A stretch of DNA of 64,000 nucleotides from Bacteroidales bacterium (GTDB taxonomy: Bacteria > Bacteroidota > Bacteroidia > Bacteroidales > F082). The notes beneath the pieces were generated by a model. The model was not told where the DNA came from. It made no database searches and saw nothing but the letters and a program-made list of their open reading frames with translations. A program made the position numbers and the translations under genes. This document shows, in pieces, positions 28,483 to 36,939 of this stretch (its first letter is position 1; every line of letters begins with the position of its first letter). Location: assembly GCA_017395365.1 (NCBI GenBank), contig JAFPUN010000021.1, positions 157,174-221,173 of the forward strand, read 5' to 3'.

Positions 28483-28980
28483 ATGATGAAACGCACAAAA
28501 CTACACCTATTAATATTAATGGCGCTCCTGCCCTTTCTCCACGGATGCCACTCCTTTCCAGAGAACCCTGTCAGGCCCATCCTCCCTACCCCCATCACCA
28601 TCTACCCCAACACGCTGCAATATCAGGAATTGAACTTCGTTAGCGGATGGCTCTACCTGACGCCCGATGTCGAGAGCACCAGCCGAGGCATCATCGTCTA
28701 TAAATTGAGCGACTACGAGTTTTTGGCCTACGACCGCATCCCGCCCAACGACCCCGACGCCTGCACCGACAGCCAAGGCAACACCACTCGCCTTGTGGTC
28801 GAATTCCCTTATGTGGTCGACCATTGCAATAACGCCTACTACAACATCCTCAACGGACAGATCATCATCAGCGAGGAGTTTGACATGGTGCCCAACTTCC
28901 CCACCGACGGCACCGTCGTCTTCCCTTTGGTGCAATACCACACCATGTATGACGGAAGTAAATTGGTTATTTCCAATTAG
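28483..28980 (+). CDS. Lipoprotein with degenerate Rieske-like fold
   Basis: This 165-residue protein starts with a lipoprotein signal (lipobox LHGC, Cys about 22). The order GIIVYKLSDYEFLAYDR, an acidic cysteine loop, DHCNNAYYNILNG, and PLVQYHTMYDGSKLVISN matches the strand pattern of Rieske-like lipoproteins common in Bacteroidales. The CxH and CxxH cluster ligands of a true [2Fe-2S] centre are missing: only single cysteines remain in DACTD and DHCNN. It is therefore unlikely to bind the cluster. The fold assignment is from pattern recognition only. The ATG lies four bases after a poor -7-like TTTCTTTG, so the real promoter is uncertain. Confidence 0.75.
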   Translation: MMKRTKLHLLILMALLPFLHGCHSFPENPVRPILPTPITIYPNTLQYQELNFVSGWLYLTPDVESTSRGIIVYKLSDYEFLAYDRIPPNDPDACTDSQGNTTRLVVEFPYVVDHCNNAYYNILNGQIIISEEFDMVPNFPTDGTVVFPLVQYHTMYDGSKLVISN

Positions 28981-29085
28981 ACAAAACTACACCATTTTAC
29001 TAATAATCAGCAAATTATCGTCAATTTGTTGATAGTTGTTGAAAAAGTGGAGACGGTTTTTCTTGCCCAGTCTTTGGGCTTGGGC

Positions 29086-29093
29086 TACTTTTG
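29086..29093 (+). promoter_or_regulatory. Promoter -7 element with no gene downstream
   Basis: TACTTTTG, an exact TAnnTTTG match followed by C, with a TTCTTG -33-like element 20 bases upstream (29060-29065). No open reading frame follows on the plus strand, which points to a non-coding transcript. Confidence 0.65.
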
Positions 29094-29098
29094 CAGCG

Positions 29099-29185
29099 TA
29101 ATCGTAATACTACTGAATTTGGTGCATCAAAATATACGCGGCGGCGTATAACGGCAAGGCTCGTCCCTCAAGGTCGGGCCTTATT
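29099..29185 (+). ncRNA. Candidate small RNA facing the DAHP synthase gene
   Basis: A transcript from the promoter at 29086-29093 would begin near 29098. It would contain an unpaired 5' part (29104-29127), a perfect 7-pair hairpin with a 4-base loop (29133-29150, TATACGC with GCGTATA), and a second 8-pair hairpin with one G-U pair (29156-29182). The unpaired part is complementary to the leader of the TonB receptor operon at 27864-27887, in blocks of 11 and 10 pairs. The 3' T-run is weak (TTATTCGTCTT), and the last hairpin could equally serve the minus-strand gene. No coding frame is present. Confidence 0.5.
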
Positions 29186-30275
29186 CGTCTTCCATGATAC
29201 GGGCCTGCCGATCTATGGAGGCTTGATGGATAGCCTCAAACACCTTATTAATTAATATAGGCGAAAGGCCAAGCTCCTGCCCAGTTACCATGAGTCCGTC
29301 GAGGACCTGCTTCCAACGGTCCATCTGCACCACGGTGACATTGTTCTGCTTCTTGTATTCTCCAATCTGTGCGCTGATCTCCATGCGACGGGCCAACAAC
29401 TGCAACAATTCAGCGTCAATGTCATCAATCTCGCCACGCCAACCTGCCAAGTCACGCTCCACATGGCATGACTGCTTCGATCGGAAAGTCAATGCGGCCA
29501 GCATCGTCTTCAAAGCATCGGGGGTAATTTGTTGCTTGGCATCGGTCAAAGCCTCGTCAGGATTAATATGACATTCTATCATTAATCCATCGGAAGCCAG
29601 GTCAAGAGCCTTCTGTGCCGTGGGCAGCAGCAACTCACGGTTACCACAGATATGACTCACGTCGGTGATAAGCGGCACATTAAGTTGTCGCGTCAGTTCA
29701 ATGGGAATCTCCCACATGGGGTAATTGCGATAGGGTGATTCCTTATAATAGGCAAAGCCGCGATGGATAGCCACAAGACGGCTCACGCCCGCTTTTTGGA
29801 AGCGCTCGAAGGCGCCAATCCACAATTTCAGATCAGGTGAAACCGGATTCTTGACAAACACGGGGATGTCGACACCTTGTAAGGCATCTGCCAGCTGCTG
29901 CACCGAGAAGGGGTTGACCACCGTTCGGGCACCAATCCACAAGGCATCTATATCATACTTCATGGCCAACTCCACATGCTCGGGTGTGGCCACCTCTGTG
30001 AGGATAGGCAAGGCTGTTTCTTGTTTCGCTTCACGAAGCCAGACGAGGCCTCGCTCTCCCATGCCCTCGAAGGCATCGGGGCGGGTACGCGGCTTCCAGA
30101 TGCCGCCGCGCAGCATCTTCACCTCTGGAATCTCGGCCAAGGCTCTTGCCGTGGCGAGGATTTGCTCCTCGTTTTCAACGCTGCAGGGGCCAGCGATGAT
30201 GCTGTTTGTGAGAGCAGGGGATAAATCCGCCTCGTCAATCCCTAAATGCATATCGTTCATCATACTCGATTCCAT
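29181..30275 (-). CDS. Bifunctional DAHP synthase/chorismate mutase
   Basis: The first 260 residues are a type I-beta 3-deoxy-7-phosphoheptulonate synthase (IIAGPCSVENEEQI, then LRGGIWKPRTRP, SRLVAIHRGF and DVSHICGNRELL). It joins phosphoenolpyruvate and erythrose 4-phosphate in the first step of the shikimate pathway. The last 95 residues are an AroQ-type chorismate mutase helix bundle (WRGEIDDIDAELLQLLARRM), which makes prephenate. This fusion is standard in Bacteroidales, where it usually sits with other aromatic amino acid genes; here it stands alone. The leader is long, about 190 bases from the promoter at 30469-30476, and contains a transposase fragment. Confidence 0.93.
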   Translation of the reverse strand: MESSMMNDMHLGIDEADLSPALTNSIIAGPCSVENEEQILATARALAEIPEVKMLRGGIWKPRTRPDAFEGMGERGLVWLREAKQETALPILTEVATPEHVELAMKYDIDALWIGARTVVNPFSVQQLADALQGVDIPVFVKNPVSPDLKLWIGAFERFQKAGVSRLVAIHRGFAYYKESPYRNYPMWEIPIELTRQLNVPLITDVSHICGNRELLLPTAQKALDLASDGLMIECHINPDEALTDAKQQITPDALKTMLAALTFRSKQSCHVERDLAGWRGEIDDIDAELLQLLARRMEISAQIGEYKKQNNVTVVQMDRWKQVLDGLMVTGQELGLSPILINKVFEAIHQASIDRQARIMEDE

Positions 30276-30319
30276 ACACTTTCAACGTTTCGCAATATTC
30301 GTCATGATACGTCTTTGTC

Positions 30320-30442
30320 TTATGATGCTCCGCTTGACCAATATTCAAACACACGATTTAAATCCTCATCGCGCATGACGACACCCGTGCTTTTCGTGTG
30401 AAAAACAATGTGAGTGTACAATTGTGTGTAAGTGTTTGCCAT
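30320..30442 (-). pseudogene. N-terminal fragment of an IS200-type transposase
   Basis: A 40-codon frame on the minus strand begins MANTYTQLYTHIVFHTKSTG and continues through RDEDLNRVFEYW before a stop. This closely matches the N-terminus of IS200/REP-associated Y1 transposases, which normally continue for another 100 or more residues with the HUH motif and catalytic Tyr. Those are absent, so it is a truncated remnant. It starts about 20 bases after a consensus promoter (30469-30476) and lies in the leader of the DAHP synthase gene. Confidence 0.7.
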
Positions 30443-30468
30443 AAGAACACTGTTCGTTGTAGGTTTTG

Positions 30469-30476
30469 CAAATATA
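30469..30476 (-). promoter_or_regulatory. Promoter -7 element upstream of the transposase fragment and DAHP synthase
   Basis: On the minus strand this reads TATATTTG followed by C, an exact TAnnTTTG match. It would transcribe the transposase remnant and then the DAHP synthase gene. It may have come with the insertion element. Confidence 0.7.
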
Positions 30477-30510
30477 CAGCAATTTTGGCTGACCGTGACG
30501 TTTTTTTTTG

Positions 30511-30518
30511 TTACTTTG
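30511..30518 (+). promoter_or_regulatory. Promoter -7 element of asnS
   Basis: TTACTTTG followed by C matches seven of eight positions of TAnnTTTG. A TTTTGG element lies 22 bases upstream. Transcription would start about 37 bases before the asnS ATG. Confidence 0.55.
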
Positions 30519-30560
30519 CAGTTGAATTAGTTACGCTTTTAAAGAGATTATCAATATAAA

Positions 30561-32000
30561 ATGAAAAGAGTAGAAATCAAGCAAGCCTTGCAGATGCAAG
30601 CCTCTGACAATGAGATTACTGTTATGGGTTGGGTGCGCAACAAGCGCGGCAGCAAGAATGTGGCCTTCATCGCCCTTAACGATGGCTCGACCATCAACAA
30701 CCTGCAATTGGTCATCGACCTGAACGTCATCCCCGAAGAAAAACTGGCATTAATGCACGCCGGTGCCTCGCTCTGGGCCAAGGGTGTCCTCGTCGCCTCG
30801 ATGGGTAGTGGCCAGGCCGTGGAACTCTCCGTGAAGGAGATCGGGCTGTTCGGTCCCGCCAACCCCGATGAATACCCACTGCAACCCAAGAAGCACTCCT
30901 TGGAGTTCCTGCGCGACATCGCCCACCTGCGTTTCCGCACCAACACCTTCGGTGCCGTCATGCGTCTGCGCCATGCCATGGTGTTCGCCATCCACAAGTT
31001 CTTCACCGAGCGAGGCTTCTATAATATCCACACGCCATTAATCACTGCCTCCGACGCTGAAGGCGCTGGCGAGATGTTCCAAGTGACCACGCTCGACCTC
31101 AACAACCCGCCTCGCGACGAGCAAGGTAACGTCGACTATAAGCAGGACTTCTTCGGCAAGTCGACCAACCTCACCGTATCAGGTCAGCTGGAAGGCGAGT
31201 TGGCAGCCACGGCCCTGGGTAAGATCTACACCTTTGGCCCCACCTTCCGTGCCGAGAATTCCAACACCACACGCCACCTGGCCGAGTTCTGGATGATCGA
31301 GCCTGAGATGGCCTTCTATGACATCAATGACAACATGGACCTCGCCGAGGAGATGCTGAAATACTTGATCCAATATGCTTTGGACAACAACATGGATGAC
31401 CTCCAGTTCCTCAGCAAGCGCCTGCAGGACGAAGAAAAGGGCAAGAAGGAAGAGGACAAGTCGATGGAGCTCATCAGCAAATTGCACTTCGTGCTTGAGC
31501 ATGAGTTCGTGCGTCTCACCTACACCGAGGCCATCGACATCCTGCGCAACTCCAACTACAACAAGAAGGGCAAGTTCCAGTATCCTGTGGATGGTTGGGG
31601 CGTCGATCTACAGTCGGAGCACGAGCGTTACCTCGTCGAGAAGCACTTCAAGAAGCCCGTCATCCTGACCGACTACCCGAAGGAGATCAAGGCCTTCTAC
31701 ATGAAGCAGAACGAAGACGGCAAGACCGTACGCGCCATGGACGTGCTCTTCCCTGGCATAGGCGAGATCATCGGTGGATCAGAGCGTGAGACCGATATTA
31801 ATAAGATCCTTGACCGCATGCACGAAGTCGGCATCCCCGAGGCCTCTATGGACTGGTACCTCGACAGCCGCCGCTTCGGCTCGGTGCCGCATTCCGGCTA
31901 CGGCTTGGGCTTCGAACGTCTACTGCTCTTCATCACTGGCATGACCAACATCCGCGATGTCATCCCGTTCCCAAGAACACCTAAAAACTGCTTATATTAA
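30561..32000 (+). CDS. asnS: Asparaginyl-tRNA synthetase
   Basis: This class IIb synthetase charges tRNA-Asn. The 479-residue product has the N-terminal OB fold for anticodon binding ([19 protein letters not shown]), motif 2 ([20 protein letters not shown]) and motif 3 at the end ([15 protein letters not shown]). Asparaginyl rather than aspartyl specificity is indicated by the overall pattern, including the [12 protein letters not shown] segment and the C-terminal [12 protein letters not shown]. It is complete and has its own promoter. Confidence 0.95.
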   Translation: MKRVEIKQALQMQASDNEITVMGWVRNKRGSKNVAFIALNDGSTINNLQLVIDLNVIPEEKLALMHAGASLWAKGVLVASMGSGQAVELSVKEIGLFGPANPDEYPLQPKKHSLEFLRDIAHLRFRTNTFGAVMRLRHAMVFAIHKFFTERGFYNIHTPLITASDAEGAGEMFQVTTLDLNNPPRDEQGNVDYKQDFFGKSTNLTVSGQLEGELAATALGKIYTFGPTFRAENSNTTRHLAEFWMIEPEMAFYDINDNMDLAEEMLKYLIQYALDNNMDDLQFLSKRLQDEEKGKKEEDKSMELISKLHFVLEHEFVRLTYTEAIDILRNSNYNKKGKFQYPVDGWGVDLQSEHERYLVEKHFKKPVILTDYPKEIKAFYMKQNEDGKTVRAMDVLFPGIGEIIGGSERETDINKILDRMHEVGIPEASMDWYLDSRRFGSVPHSGYGLGFERLLLFITGMTNIRDVIPFPRTPKNCLY

Positions 32001-32077
32001 TGCTGAATGATGAATGCTGAATGCGGAATGCAGGGCTGTGCCTTCAATTCATCATTCAGCATTCCGCACTCATAATT
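32001..32077. repeat. Intergenic repeat of TGAATGATGAATG type with inverted arms
   Basis: Between asnS and rpoN the units GCTGAATGATGAATGCTGAA and GCGGAATGC are followed after about 17 bases by their inverted counterpart (AATTCATCATTCAGCATTCC, then GCACTC). The arms of about 25 bases are imperfectly complementary and would fold into a long hairpin that could stop asnS transcription. There is no coding potential. Confidence 0.7.
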
Positions 32078-32087
32078 CTGTAAAGAG

Positions 32088-33590
32088 ATGCCCAACCAAC
32101 GATTGACTCAAACCCAGCGGCAGGAACTGAAACTCTCGCCGCAGCAAATCCAGCTGATGAAGCTGTTGCAACTGCCATTAATCGAACTCGAACAACGCAT
32201 CAAGGAGGAGATGGAAATCAACCCCGCCCTTGAAGACAGCCACGAGAACGACTATGACGACAACGAGCCAACCGTTGAAGAACCTGCCGATGACAATGGC
32301 GAGAACGATGACTACAACGATGACGAAGTCAACTTCAGCAAAGACGACGAGTTCGACATAAGCGACTACCTCTCTGAAGAAGACCGAGATGATTATTCGT
32401 ACCGGTTGCAAACCAACAACTACAGCAGCGACGACGACCCCTATGAGGCCCCCATCGCCAATGAGGAGACCTTCCAAGACTATCTGCAACAGCAGCTCGC
32501 TTACCACGACCTCAACGAAAAACAGCTCGAAATCGGGCAATACATCATCGGAAACCTCGACGACAACGGTTACCTCAGCCGTCCCATCCCCAACATCGTC
32601 GACGACATGCTGTTCTCGATGAATATATCCACCACAGAGGAAGAGGTGGCCGAAGTGTTGAGCATCGTACAGCAACTCGACCCACCCGGCATCGCCGCCC
32701 GCAACCTGCAGGAATGCCTCATGATACAATTGCAACGCCTACAGGAAGAGAACCCTTACAACGACTACAGCCTATCCGTCACTATCGTCAGGGATTTCTT
32801 TGAAGAATTCACCAAGAAACACTACGACAAGATCGCCAAGAAACTGGAAGTCAGCAACCGCGAACTGAAAGCCGCTTTGGACGAAATCCTCAAGCTCAAC
32901 CCCAAACCCGCCGATGCTTCCAGTTCGGGCACCAAGAACATCCACTACATCACCCCCGACTTCTTTGTCTTCGTCAGAGATGGTCAGGTGGAGCTCTCAT
33001 TGGACGGCCGCAACGCGCCCGAGCTGCACATCAGCAAGCAATACCTCAAAATGCTTGAAGAATTCTCAAGCAGCAAAGACTCGCGCAACAAGCAAGAAGC
33101 CGTGCAGTTCGTCAAACAGAAAATCGATGCGGCCAAATGGTTCATCGACGCCATTAATCAACGTCAGAGCACGCTGTATGTCACCATGAAAGCCATCGTC
33201 GACATACAAAAAGAGTACTTCCTCACCGGGGACGAAACCAAACTCAAACCCATGATCCTCAAAGATGTGGCTGACAAGGTCGGTCTGGACATCTCCACTA
33301 TCTCACGAGTGGCCAACAGCAAATATGTGCAGACCCCCTATGGCACCTTCCTGCTCAAGTTCTTCTTCAGCGAAGGCATCACTAATGTGGAAGGAGAAGA
33401 AGTGTCGACCCGCGAAATCAAGAAAATCCTGAAAGACGCGGTGGACAACGAAGACAAAGCCAACCCTATGACCGACGAGCAGCTCATGCTGGTTCTGAAA
33501 GAGAAAGGTTATCCCATCGCACGCAGGACAGTGGCCAAATACAGGGAACAACTTGGGATTCCTGTGGGTAGGATGAGAAAGAAAATGTAA
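32088..33590 (+). CDS. rpoN: RNA polymerase sigma-54 factor
   Basis: The 500-residue product begins with the glutamine-rich region I that contacts core polymerase and activator (LTQTQRQELKLSPQQIQLMK). A long acidic region II follows (about 50-130), then the core-binding domain with LDPPGIAARNLQECL, and it ends with the RpoN box ARRTVAKYREQLGIP near residue 485. It directs transcription from -24/-12 promoters that need an ATP-dependent activator. No such activator gene is in the window. It follows asnS after a repeat. Confidence 0.96.
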   Translation: MPNQRLTQTQRQELKLSPQQIQLMKLLQLPLIELEQRIKEEMEINPALEDSHENDYDDNEPTVEEPADDNGENDDYNDDEVNFSKDDEFDISDYLSEEDRDDYSYRLQTNNYSSDDDPYEAPIANEETFQDYLQQQLAYHDLNEKQLEIGQYIIGNLDDNGYLSRPIPNIVDDMLFSMNISTTEEEVAEVLSIVQQLDPPGIAARNLQECLMIQLQRLQEENPYNDYSLSVTIVRDFFEEFTKKHYDKIAKKLEVSNRELKAALDEILKLNPKPADASSSGTKNIHYITPDFFVFVRDGQVELSLDGRNAPELHISKQYLKMLEEFSSSKDSRNKQEAVQFVKQKIDAAKWFIDAINQRQSTLYVTMKAIVDIQKEYFLTGDETKLKPMILKDVADKVGLDISTISRVANSKYVQTPYGTFLLKFFFSEGITNVEGEEVSTREIKKILKDAVDNEDKANPMTDEQLMLVLKEKGYPIARRTVAKYREQLGIPVGRMRKKM

Positions 33591-33596
33591 CTTCTT

Positions 33597-33652
33597 GGGG
33601 ATTACAAATCCCCGATTCCATTCGACCGGATCACAAATCCAGCCGAACTATA
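33597..33652. repeat. Intergenic repeat with GGATTACAAATCC-type units
   Basis: GGGGATTACAAATCCCC (33597-33613) is a perfect 7-pair hairpin. A second, related unit GGATCACAAATCC lies 16 bases further on, followed by AGCCGAACTATAGG. Tandem units of this kind are common between genes in Bacteroidetes. The first hairpin may terminate rpoN. Confidence 0.6.
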
Positions 33653-33692
33653 GGTTGCATAATAATTTGGAAACATTATCGTTTTTATCCTT

Positions 33693-35201
33693 GTGAAAAC
33701 GAACCTCTATACAAACAAAAAACGCTGGAAATGGGCTTTGGCTGTTGTCGCCTTGCTCATCATCGGTGCATCGTTGTGGTACACCAATCACCTTGTTAAA
33801 TCCATCGCCGACCAAGAAGTCAAGCAGGTGAAGATGTGGGCCGCCGCCATGGAGCAACATGCCGTGATGATGAGCTCGACAGAGGAATTCTTCAAAAAGG
33901 TGAGCGAGCAGGAACAGCTGCGCGTCGACCTGTTGGCCAACGCCTATCGCCGCGTCATCGACATCTCGTCGAACGACAACACTGCCGTTTATCTCGACAT
34001 CATCCGCAACAACATCAGCATCCCATTGGTGGTCACCGATACAAAGGATAACATCCTATTTTCCAGCAACTTGCCACCTGCTCAAGAAGGCAAGAAAACC
34101 TTTGACGAGGAGATGAAAGACTCCTACTCCAAATTCCCGCCCATCAAAATCGATCCAGGCTACGGCTCTGTGCAGTATCTTTACTACAACGAGTCGTTGA
34201 TCTACACCGACCTGAAGGCCGTTTTGGAGGACATGTCGGACCACTTCATGGAAGAGATCACCCTGAATTCAATGGGTGTGCCCGTCATCGTCACCAACGA
34301 GACCCAAGACACAATCCTCAACTTCGGCAACCTCGACTCACTCATGATGCAGGACTCCAACTATGTGAGGCAACAGCTGGCCATCATGCGCGACGAGAAC
34401 GACCCCTTGCAAATCGAGTTCATGAACAAAGGCAAGGCTACCATCTTCTACCGCACTACCGACTTGGTGCAACAGATGCGTTACTACCCTGTCATACAGT
34501 TCGTTGTATTCGCCCTATTCCTATTAATTGCCTATCTGCTCTTCAGTTACGCCCGTCGTTCGGAGCAAAACCAAGTGTGGGCTGGCATGGCCAAGGAGAC
34601 CGCACACCAACTGGGTACGCCGATTTCCTCGCTGATGGGCTGGGTAGAACTCCTAAAGATGCAAGACGAGCCATTCGTTGGCACATACGAGATGGAAAAA
34701 GACATCGAGCGGCTACAGATTGTCACCGACCGCTTCTCGAAGATAGGTTCCGTGCCTGTGCCCGAGCCCACCGACATCAACTACCTCATCCGCGACACGA
34801 TGGACTACCTGCAAAAACGGTTCTCCAAGAAGTTTGACTTCGAAATCAACCTGCCCGAGGGCGAGTTGATCATGCCGCTGATTCCGTCGCTGTTCCGCTG
34901 GGTGCTCGAAAACCTCACCAAGAACTCCGTCGATGCCATGGGCGACCACGGAAAGATCACCCTCGACCTCATTGATGACGGCGACCACATCCATCTCGAC
35001 TTGAGCGACACGGGCAAAGGCATCCCGAAGTCGACAATCAAGCAGGTGTTCAACCCTGGCTACACCAGCAAGAAACGCGGCTGGGGATTAGGTCTGTCGC
35101 TGGCCAAGCGCATCATCGAAGACTACCACAAGGGAAAGATCTTCGTCAAGTCCTCTGTGATAGGCGAAGGAACAACATTTAGAATCACCTTGAAAAAGTG
35201 A
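33693..35201 (+). CDS. Membrane sensor histidine kinase
   Basis: The 502-residue product has one transmembrane helix near the start (about 13-30) and a second at about 267-287, enclosing a periplasmic sensor region of about 235 residues. A histidine kinase core follows: the H-box is AKETAHQLGTPISSL (His about 306), the N-box ENLTKNSVDAMG, the G1 box DLSDTGKGIP and the G2 box GWGLGLSLAKRI. The AHQLGTP form of the H-box belongs to a Bacteroidetes class. No response regulator is adjacent, so it is an orphan kinase here. The start is a GTG; the next ATG would remove the first transmembrane helix. Confidence 0.9.
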   Translation: MKTNLYTNKKRWKWALAVVALLIIGASLWYTNHLVKSIADQEVKQVKMWAAAMEQHAVMMSSTEEFFKKVSEQEQLRVDLLANAYRRVIDISSNDNTAVYLDIIRNNISIPLVVTDTKDNILFSSNLPPAQEGKKTFDEEMKDSYSKFPPIKIDPGYGSVQYLYYNESLIYTDLKAVLEDMSDHFMEEITLNSMGVPVIVTNETQDTILNFGNLDSLMMQDSNYVRQQLAIMRDENDPLQIEFMNKGKATIFYRTTDLVQQMRYYPVIQFVVFALFLLIAYLLFSYARRSEQNQVWAGMAKETAHQLGTPISSLMGWVELLKMQDEPFVGTYEMEKDIERLQIVTDRFSKIGSVPVPEPTDINYLIRDTMDYLQKRFSKKFDFEINLPEGELIMPLIPSLFRWVLENLTKNSVDAMGDHGKITLDLIDDGDHIHLDLSDTGKGIPKSTIKQVFNPGYTSKKRGWGLGLSLAKRIIEDYHKGKIFVKSSVIGEGTTFRITLKK

Positions 35202-35207
35202 CAAAAT

Positions 35208-35240
35208 AATCCCCCGACATGAGTAAACTGTCGGGGGATT
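35208..35240. terminator. Bidirectional terminator
   Basis: A perfect 12-pair stem (AATCCCCCGACA at 35208-35219 with TGTCGGGGGATT at 35229-35240) closes a 9-base loop. It lies between the convergent kinase gene and the five-gene exported-protein operon. Confidence 0.85.
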
Positions 35241-35254
35241 GTTATAGAGCTGCC

Positions 35255-35722
35255 TCACTTTTTGATCACGTCAAAATAATACCAATACGAATTGCCCGAC
35301 GAGCCACTATAAAAATAGTGATAGCCTTGCAACCGAATCTTACCCTCCATTTTTGAAACGTTGGCAAACACCTTGCTTTCATTGGGCGGGAACTTGCCAT
35401 AACCGTAATCATACGACATCATGATAACGGAATCGTTCTCATTCTGGAAAGGGACACCATTAAAATGGGCATTGTGGTCCTCTTCAGGGCATGAAAGCCT
35501 AAAATCCACAGTATTCTTTCCATCCCGGGCAATGGTAATGACGGCATCATCACAGAGATAAATGTACTCTTCCGCTTCAGATCCTTCAAAAGCATCGGCG
35601 GCATTGGAAAAGGTGTATTCTCCTACGATGTCATCGATAGTGTAGCCTTTCTTTTCCTTGTTGCAGGAAACCGTTATGAGGCCCAAAAAGAGCAAGAGTC
35701 CGATAAAACTTATTCTTTTCAT
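35255..35722 (-). CDS. Lipoprotein, last gene of the five-gene operon
   Basis: The product has 155 residues from the preferred ATG, with a lipoprotein signal (MKRISFIGLLLFLGLITVSC). The mature part contains DIVGEYTFSNAADAFEG and ends YYFDVIKK. Both motifs recur in the lipoprotein encoded at 36940-37467, so the two are paralogues. The longer frame to 35761 overlaps the preceding gene, and the lipobox fits the ATG at 35722, nine bases after the stop of the previous gene. Function is unknown. Confidence 0.8.
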   Translation of the reverse strand: MKRISFIGLLLFLGLITVSCNKEKKGYTIDDIVGEYTFSNAADAFEGSEAEEYIYLCDDAVITIARDGKNTVDFRLSCPEEDHNAHFNGVPFQNENDSVIMMSYDYGYGKFPPNESKVFANVSKMEGKIRLQGYHYFYSGSSGNSYWYYFDVIKK

Positions 35723-35730
35723 GGCATGGA

Positions 35731-36930
35731 TTATTTGACTACAAAGCGCTGTGTGGCGCAACCGCCCTCGCGGTCATAGACCTTCATGACATACAGACCC
35801 GACGACAAGGCGCTCACATTCATCCTATCGCGCAGGCTTTCCATCAGCTTTTGGCCCGTGAGGCTGTAAATCTCTGCTTTTTGGAAACCTTCGGCCTCAA
35901 TGAAAATCTCGCCTTGGGCAGGCACAGGATAGACCAAGAAACGTGAAGCAGAAATGTTATCCTTGACACTGGTGAGGTCGACATACTCCACCTCGACGCG
36001 CCAACCGTAATACTCGTTGCTCGCGGCACCATATCCATAGGCCATTTCAATGTCGTTATCGCCATCCATTAGATTGCCATCGTAAACATAAAAGCACTCT
36101 CCATATTTAGCGTTGCCATTATCATCATATTCATAGATGAAATGGTATTCTTGAGCCCAATCATCTCCAGTCCAAACATAAATACCCTTGGTATCAAAGA
36201 CTTCACCACCATCATAGTCATAAACTGTACGCTCGTCATTGACCCAAGTGGTGCCCGACCAATCCTGCACGATGATTTCTTCTACCTTCTCGTCGAAGTT
36301 GAGGGCAAACAACTGCCTCTCGTCGTTTTGCCAAGCGCCGCCTTGCATATACTGGATAACAAGCTCGACAGAAAGGTCATCGTAAGTATAGGTATAAAGT
36401 TCGTCTGACGCCCAATTGTTGCCGTTCCAATCCCAATAGAGGACCGTGATCACGGAGCCGTTGTAGTTGTACACTTCCTTGGTGTCGTTCACCCAATTGC
36501 CGTTTTCCCATTCTTGGTAGACGACCTCGCTCAGGTTCTCGCCGTCATAGGTGAAAAAGGCTTGGGCATCATTCTCCCAACCAGCACCCATATCGATTTC
36601 GCCCAACTTCTCGATGACGTTGCCCGCAAAATCATACTCGTATGTGATTCTGTAGAAATATTCCCAATCAGGGCCTTCGTTCACTTTGGTCATTTCCTCA
36701 ATGAGGTAAAAGTCGTACTCATCATAGGTATAAGTGGTACGATACTCCCCTCCTTCGGTGGTTTCCCAGTTGGCAACTAGCGGGACGATGGTCGACTCGT
36801 CGCGAAAGCCAAAGTAGTTCAATACGTTTTTAGTTGGATTCATTTTCAGGTCGACTTTGCGTTGGGCAAAGCTCGTGTTTCCGAAAGCCATCACGAGGAC
36901 GGCTAAAGCAATCATAACTTTTTTCATCAT
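35731..36930 (-). CDS. Secreted repeat protein with T9SS sorting domain
   Basis: The 399-residue product has a signal peptide (to about residue 22, FAQ). Residues about 60-300 are built of repeats of about 40 residues with the pattern W-x(5-8)-D-x(3)-Y-x-Y-D or N, as in NGNWVNDTKEVYNYNG and GTTWVNDERTVYDYDG. They resemble the Tyr/Asp-rich repeats of wall-associated or RHS-like proteins. The end is a T9SS type A sorting domain (FLVYPVPAQGEIFIEA to RFVVK). It should be displayed at the surface. It sits between two paralogous lipoprotein genes in one operon, with gaps of 8 to 9 bases. Confidence 0.83.
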   Translation of the reverse strand: MMKKVMIALAVLVMAFGNTSFAQRKVDLKMNPTKNVLNYFGFRDESTIVPLVANWETTEGGEYRTTYTYDEYDFYLIEEMTKVNEGPDWEYFYRITYEYDFAGNVIEKLGEIDMGAGWENDAQAFFTYDGENLSEVVYQEWENGNWVNDTKEVYNYNGSVITVLYWDWNGNNWASDELYTYTYDDLSVELVIQYMQGGAWQNDERQLFALNFDEKVEEIIVQDWSGTTWVNDERTVYDYDGGEVFDTKGIYVWTGDDWAQEYHFIYEYDDNGNAKYGECFYVYDGNLMDGDNDIEMAYGYGAASNEYYGWRVEVEYVDLTSVKDNISASRFLVYPVPAQGEIFIEAEGFQKAEIYSLTGQKLMESLRDRMNVSALSSGLYVMKVYDREGGCATQRFVVK

Positions 36931-36939
36931 TGTAAGAAT

